DNA from: Micavibrio sp. UBA6139
GTDB lineage: Bacteria; Pseudomonadota; Alphaproteobacteria; Micavibrionales; Micavibrionaceae
Assembly: GCA_002423285.1 (NCBI GenBank)
Contig: DIVF01000059.1
Coordinates: 8,109 to 72,108 of the forward strand
Direction of reading: 5' to 3'
DNA: 64,000 bases
Part shown: in pieces, positions 61,146-64,000 of the stretch
Layout: every line of letters starts with the position of its first letter
Numbering within the stretch: position 1 is the first letter of the stretch
Translations under genes and position numbers: made by a program
The notes under the pieces: generated by a model
What the model was told of the DNA's origin: nothing
Databases searched by the model: none
What the model saw: the letters and a program-made list of their open reading frames with translations, nothing else

Positions 61146-61465
61146 TAAAACGGCAGCTTCATACCAGCAGGCATGCCCATATCGGCCATCATTTTGCGGG
61201 TTTCTTCGGCCAGTGTCGCATCAGCCTGTTGTTTGGCCATGTTCACCGCCGCCATCACCAGATCTTCCAGTGTTTCGCGGTCATCGGGGTTGATGACTTC
61301 CGGGGAGATGCTGATACGGCGCACTTCGCCCTTGCAGGTCATGGTGATGCTGACCGCACCACCGCCGGATGCGCCGTGAACTTCGGTATCACCCAAACGA
61401 TCTTGCATCTCTTCCATGCGCTGTTGCATGACCTGGGCTTGTTTCATCATTTGCTGAATGTTCAT
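61145..61465 (-). CDS. Nucleoid-associated protein, YbaB/EbfC family
   Basis: A 106-residue DNA-binding protein that forms tweezer-like dimers. MNIQQMMKQAQVMQQRMEEMQ and VSITMTCKGEVRRISISPE with the C-terminal MMADMGMPAGMKLPF are typical. It lies 12 bases downstream of dnaX, the conserved pairing. Confidence 0.96.
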   Translation of the reverse strand: MNIQQMMKQAQVMQQRMEEMQDRLGDTEVHGASGGGAVSITMTCKGEVRRISISPEVINPDDRETLEDLVMAAVNMAKQQADATLAEETRKMMADMGMPAGMKLPF

Positions 61466-61477
61466 TTTGCTTTGTCC

Positions 61478-63154
61478 TTATTCGCTGATCGTTTTAACTT
61501 CGAGTTTTGCACCGGGGAAAAGCTGTAACACTTCCGCCACGACCGGGTTTTTGCGTGCCTCAACCAGACGCGCCTCATAGGTTACTTTTTCCTGCTGTGA
61601 CAGGGTCGGTGCGCCTGTGGCACCAGAAACACTGACCATCCAGCGTTGGGATGTCAGGGTCGATAAAATCCGCCCGACTTCCTGCGCCAGTTTCGGGTGT
61701 GCATCGGGTTCAACGCGCAGCTCAATATGCCCTTCTTGGAATTTGACCAGATGGGCGAATTGATAAACATGGCTGGCCAGAATGATTTCGCGTTGTTGTT
61801 CCAATAACGTCACAACATCATGCAAATTGGCCACCGCCACATTGCTGGCCGGGTTGGAAACTGAGGCGGAAACAGGCGCAGACACCGCCATCGGCGCACC
61901 ACCAGAAACCGCACGCAGCGCCACTGGCTCAGGGCTTCTGGCACTGCTTGTCACCTGTGACGCAGCACCGGCATTCACTGAACCATTTTGATCTTTCAAT
62001 TTTTTCAGCAAATCCGCCGGGTCTGGTAAATCCGCCGCATACATCAGGCGGATCAAAACCATCTCAGCCGCCGCTTGCGGGTTCGGGGCGGTGTTGACCT
62101 CAGCTAAGCCCTTCAACAAAATTTGCCACGCACGGCCAAGGCTCGGCATGGAGAGTTTTCCAGCCAGATCAGCGGCGCGGTCCATCCCGTCTGGCGACAG
62201 GCCAGCAGGTAAATCTTTTGTCTTTGGTGCCACGCGCAAGCGCGTCATCAAATGAGTCAGATCCAAAAGATCATTGATAACAACCCCGGCATCCGCACCC
62301 AAACGATGCAAATCGCCGAGAACATCCAAGGCTTCCGGCACTTCCCCTTTCAAAGAGTGCTCCAGCAGATCCAGAACGCGACCACGATCGGCCAGACCCA
62401 GCATATTTTGTACCAGATCGGCGGTTACACCTTCTGCTGCGCCCAAGGCCATCGCTTGATCGAGCAAGCTCAAACCGTCACGCACCGAACCATCAGCCGC
62501 ACGGGCAATCATGGAAATGGCAGCATCTTCGCACGACACGTTTTCTTGAGCGCAAAGCGACGCGTAATGTTTTTCCAGCACAGGAATTTCAACGCGGCGC
62601 AAATCAAAACGCTGGCAACGGGACAGAACCGTCACAGGGACTTTACGAATTTCTGTGGTTGCGAAAATAAACTTCACATGCGGTGGTGGTTCTTCCAGCG
62701 TCTTCAACAGCGCATTGAACGCCGAATTGGACAGCATGTGCACTTCATCGATGATGTAGATTTTATAGCGGGCAGAGACCGGCGCGTAACGCACCCCATC
62801 TAACAGCTCACGAATATTTTCAACCTTGGACTGGGACGCGGCATCCATCTCGATCACATCGGGATGACGCCCCTCAGCAATGGATTGGCAAACAACGCAA
62901 TCATCGGTCGATTCCGCCGTAGGCCCGGCTGTCCCATCAGCGCCGGTATAGTTCAGCGCCTTGGCAATGATCCGCGCCGTGGTCGTCTTGCCCACACCGC
63001 GCACCCCGGTCAGCATAAACGCGTGGGCAATGCGGTTTGACGCAATCGCGTTTTTGAGCGTCCGGACAAGGGCATCCTGCCCGATCAGCGCATCAAAATT
63101 TGCCGGGCGGTATTTACGGGCCAGAACGCGGTAGGCGGTTTGATGTTCACTCAT
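61478..63154 (-). CDS. dnaX: DNA polymerase III subunits gamma/tau, degenerate zinc module
   Basis: Clamp-loader ATPase. The 558-residue protein starts MSEHQTAYRVLARKYRPANF, with Walker A TGVRGVGKTTTARI, YIIDEVHMLSNSAFNALLK and the arginine-finger region TVLSRCQRFDLRR. The zinc module normally has four Cys. Here the first is Tyr (ALNYTG) and only CVVC remains, so two ligands are missing. The C-terminal third is low-complexity, then a tau-like domain. No clear frameshift site was looked for. It sits downstream of the SRP RNA, as is usual. Confidence 0.96.
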   Translation of the reverse strand: MSEHQTAYRVLARKYRPANFDALIGQDALVRTLKNAIASNRIAHAFMLTGVRGVGKTTTARIIAKALNYTGADGTAGPTAESTDDCVVCQSIAEGRHPDVIEMDAASQSKVENIRELLDGVRYAPVSARYKIYIIDEVHMLSNSAFNALLKTLEEPPPHVKFIFATTEIRKVPVTVLSRCQRFDLRRVEIPVLEKHYASLCAQENVSCEDAAISMIARAADGSVRDGLSLLDQAMALGAAEGVTADLVQNMLGLADRGRVLDLLEHSLKGEVPEALDVLGDLHRLGADAGVVINDLLDLTHLMTRLRVAPKTKDLPAGLSPDGMDRAADLAGKLSMPSLGRAWQILLKGLAEVNTAPNPQAAAEMVLIRLMYAADLPDPADLLKKLKDQNGSVNAGAASQVTSSARSPEPVALRAVSGGAPMAVSAPVSASVSNPASNVAVANLHDVVTLLEQQREIILASHVYQFAHLVKFQEGHIELRVEPDAHPKLAQEVGRILSTLTSQRWMVSVSGATGAPTLSQQEKVTYEARLVEARKNPVVAEVLQLFPGAKLEVKTISE

Positions 63155-63276
63155 GCTCTTAATTTGAAAGTTCCGGGTGTCCTTGGGATGAACCCACCTT
63201 ATAAACCCACCCCCACGATGGCAAGGGCGTTTCCCCGCAGCCCCCCGATTTCCCCAAAGGAAAACTGGCAAAAGAA

Positions 63277-63303
63277 AACCCCGGTGCTACCAACACCGGG
63301 GTT
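63277..63303 (-). terminator. Intrinsic terminator after the SRP RNA
   Basis: AACCCCGGTG (63277-63286), loop CTACCAA, CACCGGGGTT (63294-63303). On the minus strand it is followed by TTCTTTT. It ends the SRP RNA transcript before dnaX. Confidence 0.85.
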
Positions 63304-63338
63304 ACCACCCTTTGAAGGGTCACATCCTTGGGGAATGT

Positions 63339-63436
63339 GTGGAAGACTGAACACGACCCGAAGCAATATCGTTACGGCTGCTGCCTCTCGGCCCTGACCG
63401 GATTGGCGCAAGCTCCGCCCGCGCCAGTCTTCCGCC
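63339..63436 (-). ncRNA. ffs: Signal recognition particle RNA (small 4.5S type)
   Basis: RNA scaffold that binds Ffh for co-translational targeting. The minus strand carries GGTCAGG followed by CCGAGAGGCAGCAGCC, the conserved domain IV internal loops. The ends are closed by CAGTCTTCC (63349-63341 on this strand) pairing with GGAAGACTG (63433-63425). The resulting rod of about 95 nt is the bacterial small SRP RNA. ffs next to dnaX is conserved in alphaproteobacteria. Exact ends are approximate. Confidence 0.92.
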
Positions 63437-63532
63437 ATCGGTATAGCGGCCCCGCCCCGCCAGCGCAAGCAGAAGGATACCGCATTGATTTTGCTGTATT
63501 ATTTCCAGTTTATATTTGCGATAATGCAAAAA

Positions 63533-63763
63533 TTACAGGCTAAAGGCCTGCCGAACCCGCCCCGCCAGTGCGCGCAAGGCCCCGACGGGTTTTTCTACAC
63601 TTTCCAGGAAATCATGCCCCGGATCGGTTGGATCAATATAGAGCACCTGCGCCCCGCCCAGATCAGCCCTATTCCCCGGCTCTTCGAAATGCGCCCGTGC
63701 GCTCAGCGGTGCTGTGATAACGTGACCGTATGGTCGCCCTGATGGCAATTGTTCTTGCGCCAT
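63533..63763 (-). CDS. Small hypothetical protein
   Basis: A 76-residue protein starting MAQEQLPSGRPYGHV, with a GGAG-like site just upstream. Composition and codon use look like coding sequence of this genome. HFEEPGNRADLGG and IDPTDPGHDFLESV are distinctive, and no family is recognised. It lies upstream of the SRP RNA on the same strand. Confidence 0.55.
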   Translation of the reverse strand: MAQEQLPSGRPYGHVITAPLSARAHFEEPGNRADLGGAQVLYIDPTDPGHDFLESVEKPVGALRALAGRVRQAFSL

Positions 63764-63857
63764 GCTCCGATTCTCCCTTGTTCTTACACTCTTATTACCA
63801 TTGGGTCGAAACCCCGGTTTTTACCTTGGCCCCACAATAACCATAACCCAACAAGGC

Positions 63858-63886
63858 TTGCAAATTCATTAAAAACAGACTATCAA
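63858..63886 (+). promoter_or_regulatory. Promoter for tRNA-Thr
   Basis: TTGCAA (63858-63863), 17-base spacer, TATCAA (63881-63886), about 35 bases before the tRNA 5' end. Confidence 0.5.
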
Positions 63887-63922
63887 CCTCATGCATTTTG
63901 GCATCACAAACGCCCAAAATCC

Positions 63923-63997
63923 GCCGTTGTAGCTCAGGGGTAGAGCAACGCATTCGTAATGCGTGGGTCGGAGGTTCAAATCCTCTCAACGGCACCA
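63923..63997 (+). tRNA. tRNA-Thr(CGT)
   Basis: A 75-base cloverleaf. Acceptor GCCGTTG pairs with CAACGGC; the D-arm is AGCTCAGGGGTAGAGCA; the anticodon stem ACGCA/TGCGT has loop TTCGTAA, giving anticodon CGT, which reads ACG (Thr). The T-arm carries GGTTCAAATCC. Discriminator A is followed by an encoded CCA. Acceptor, D-stem and anticodon stems are intact. Confidence 0.97.
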
Positions 63998-64000
63998 TTT

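Noticed and set aside
63795..63998. Minus-strand frame over the tRNA
   Set aside because: Its protein (GFEPPTHALRM) is the well-known spurious translation of a tRNA gene on the opposite strand.

Overview
The window reads as one stretch of an alphaproteobacterial chromosome spanning the dnaA region and a probable replication origin. Support comes from a full-length TTAA-N7-TTAA CtrA-type box next to two perfect DnaA boxes, an Usg-family protein, a BigR/SqrR-like two-cysteine ArsR regulator, a DUF1674/SDHAF4 protein, an alphaproteobacterial-type SRP RNA upstream of dnaX, and RNase E with a very acidic insertion in its S1 region. Base composition is moderately GC-rich and coding is dense. Gene content and style recall Micavibrio-like (Micavibrionaceae) bacteria, but that is an inference from memory and not from a search.

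Layout. From 1 to 10.2 kb, a leftward replication and topology block runs rpsT, oriC candidate, dnaA, a GGDEF diguanylate cyclase, dnaN, recF, a DMT-type transporter, gyrB and the start of argS. The cyclase between dnaA and dnaN is unusual. From 10.3 to 14.4 kb lie mutM, two envelope proteins and groES-groEL under a CIRCE element. From 14.5 to 17.3 kb are usg, a divergent reactive-sulfur style cluster (rhodanese/YgaP-like, AhpD-like, ArsR), a ferredoxin and a membrane protein. From 17.3 to 22 kb a GCS2-type ligase gene is preceded by a promoter, a 17-codon leader with tandem Trp codons and a terminator hairpin. It is followed by ferredoxin-NADP reductase, an AIM24 protein and heme A synthase. 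From 22 to 28.5 kb are three uncharacterised proteins, a probable orphan structured RNA and rne.

From 28.5 to 34.4 kb are rlmJ, a cell-wall amidase, a 57-residue lipoprotein, an L,D-transpeptidase and icd. From 34.4 to 36.3 kb a clearly AT-richer insert carries a tight three-gene operon (a TIGR04255-family protein plus two unknown proteins). This is the best candidate for an undescribed accessory system. From 36.8 to 40.3 kb is the conserved yfgM-like, bamB, der block. From 40.4 to 49.5 kb are an SDR, cvpA, radA, a heparinase II/III protein, rpe, rsmB, chorismate mutase and a TIKI/EreA-like protein. From 49.6 to 57.2 kb are typA, a DEAD-box helicase with a long RG/DRP-rich tail, a lipoprotein, rimO and an HExxH protein. 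From 57.2 to 64 kb are a GNAT-MFS pair with a structured leader, a Cys-rich secreted protein, xthA, ybaB, dnaX, SRP RNA, a small unknown gene and tRNA-Thr(CGT).

A dispersed palindrome family (core AAGGGGGC, 3-4 nt loop, GCCCCCTT) occurs at seven loci, each at the 3' end of a gene. Two loci are composite elements with a pair of hairpins flanking a conserved spacer. Two DNA-metabolism proteins, MutM and DnaX, lack normally conserved zinc-ligand cysteines.
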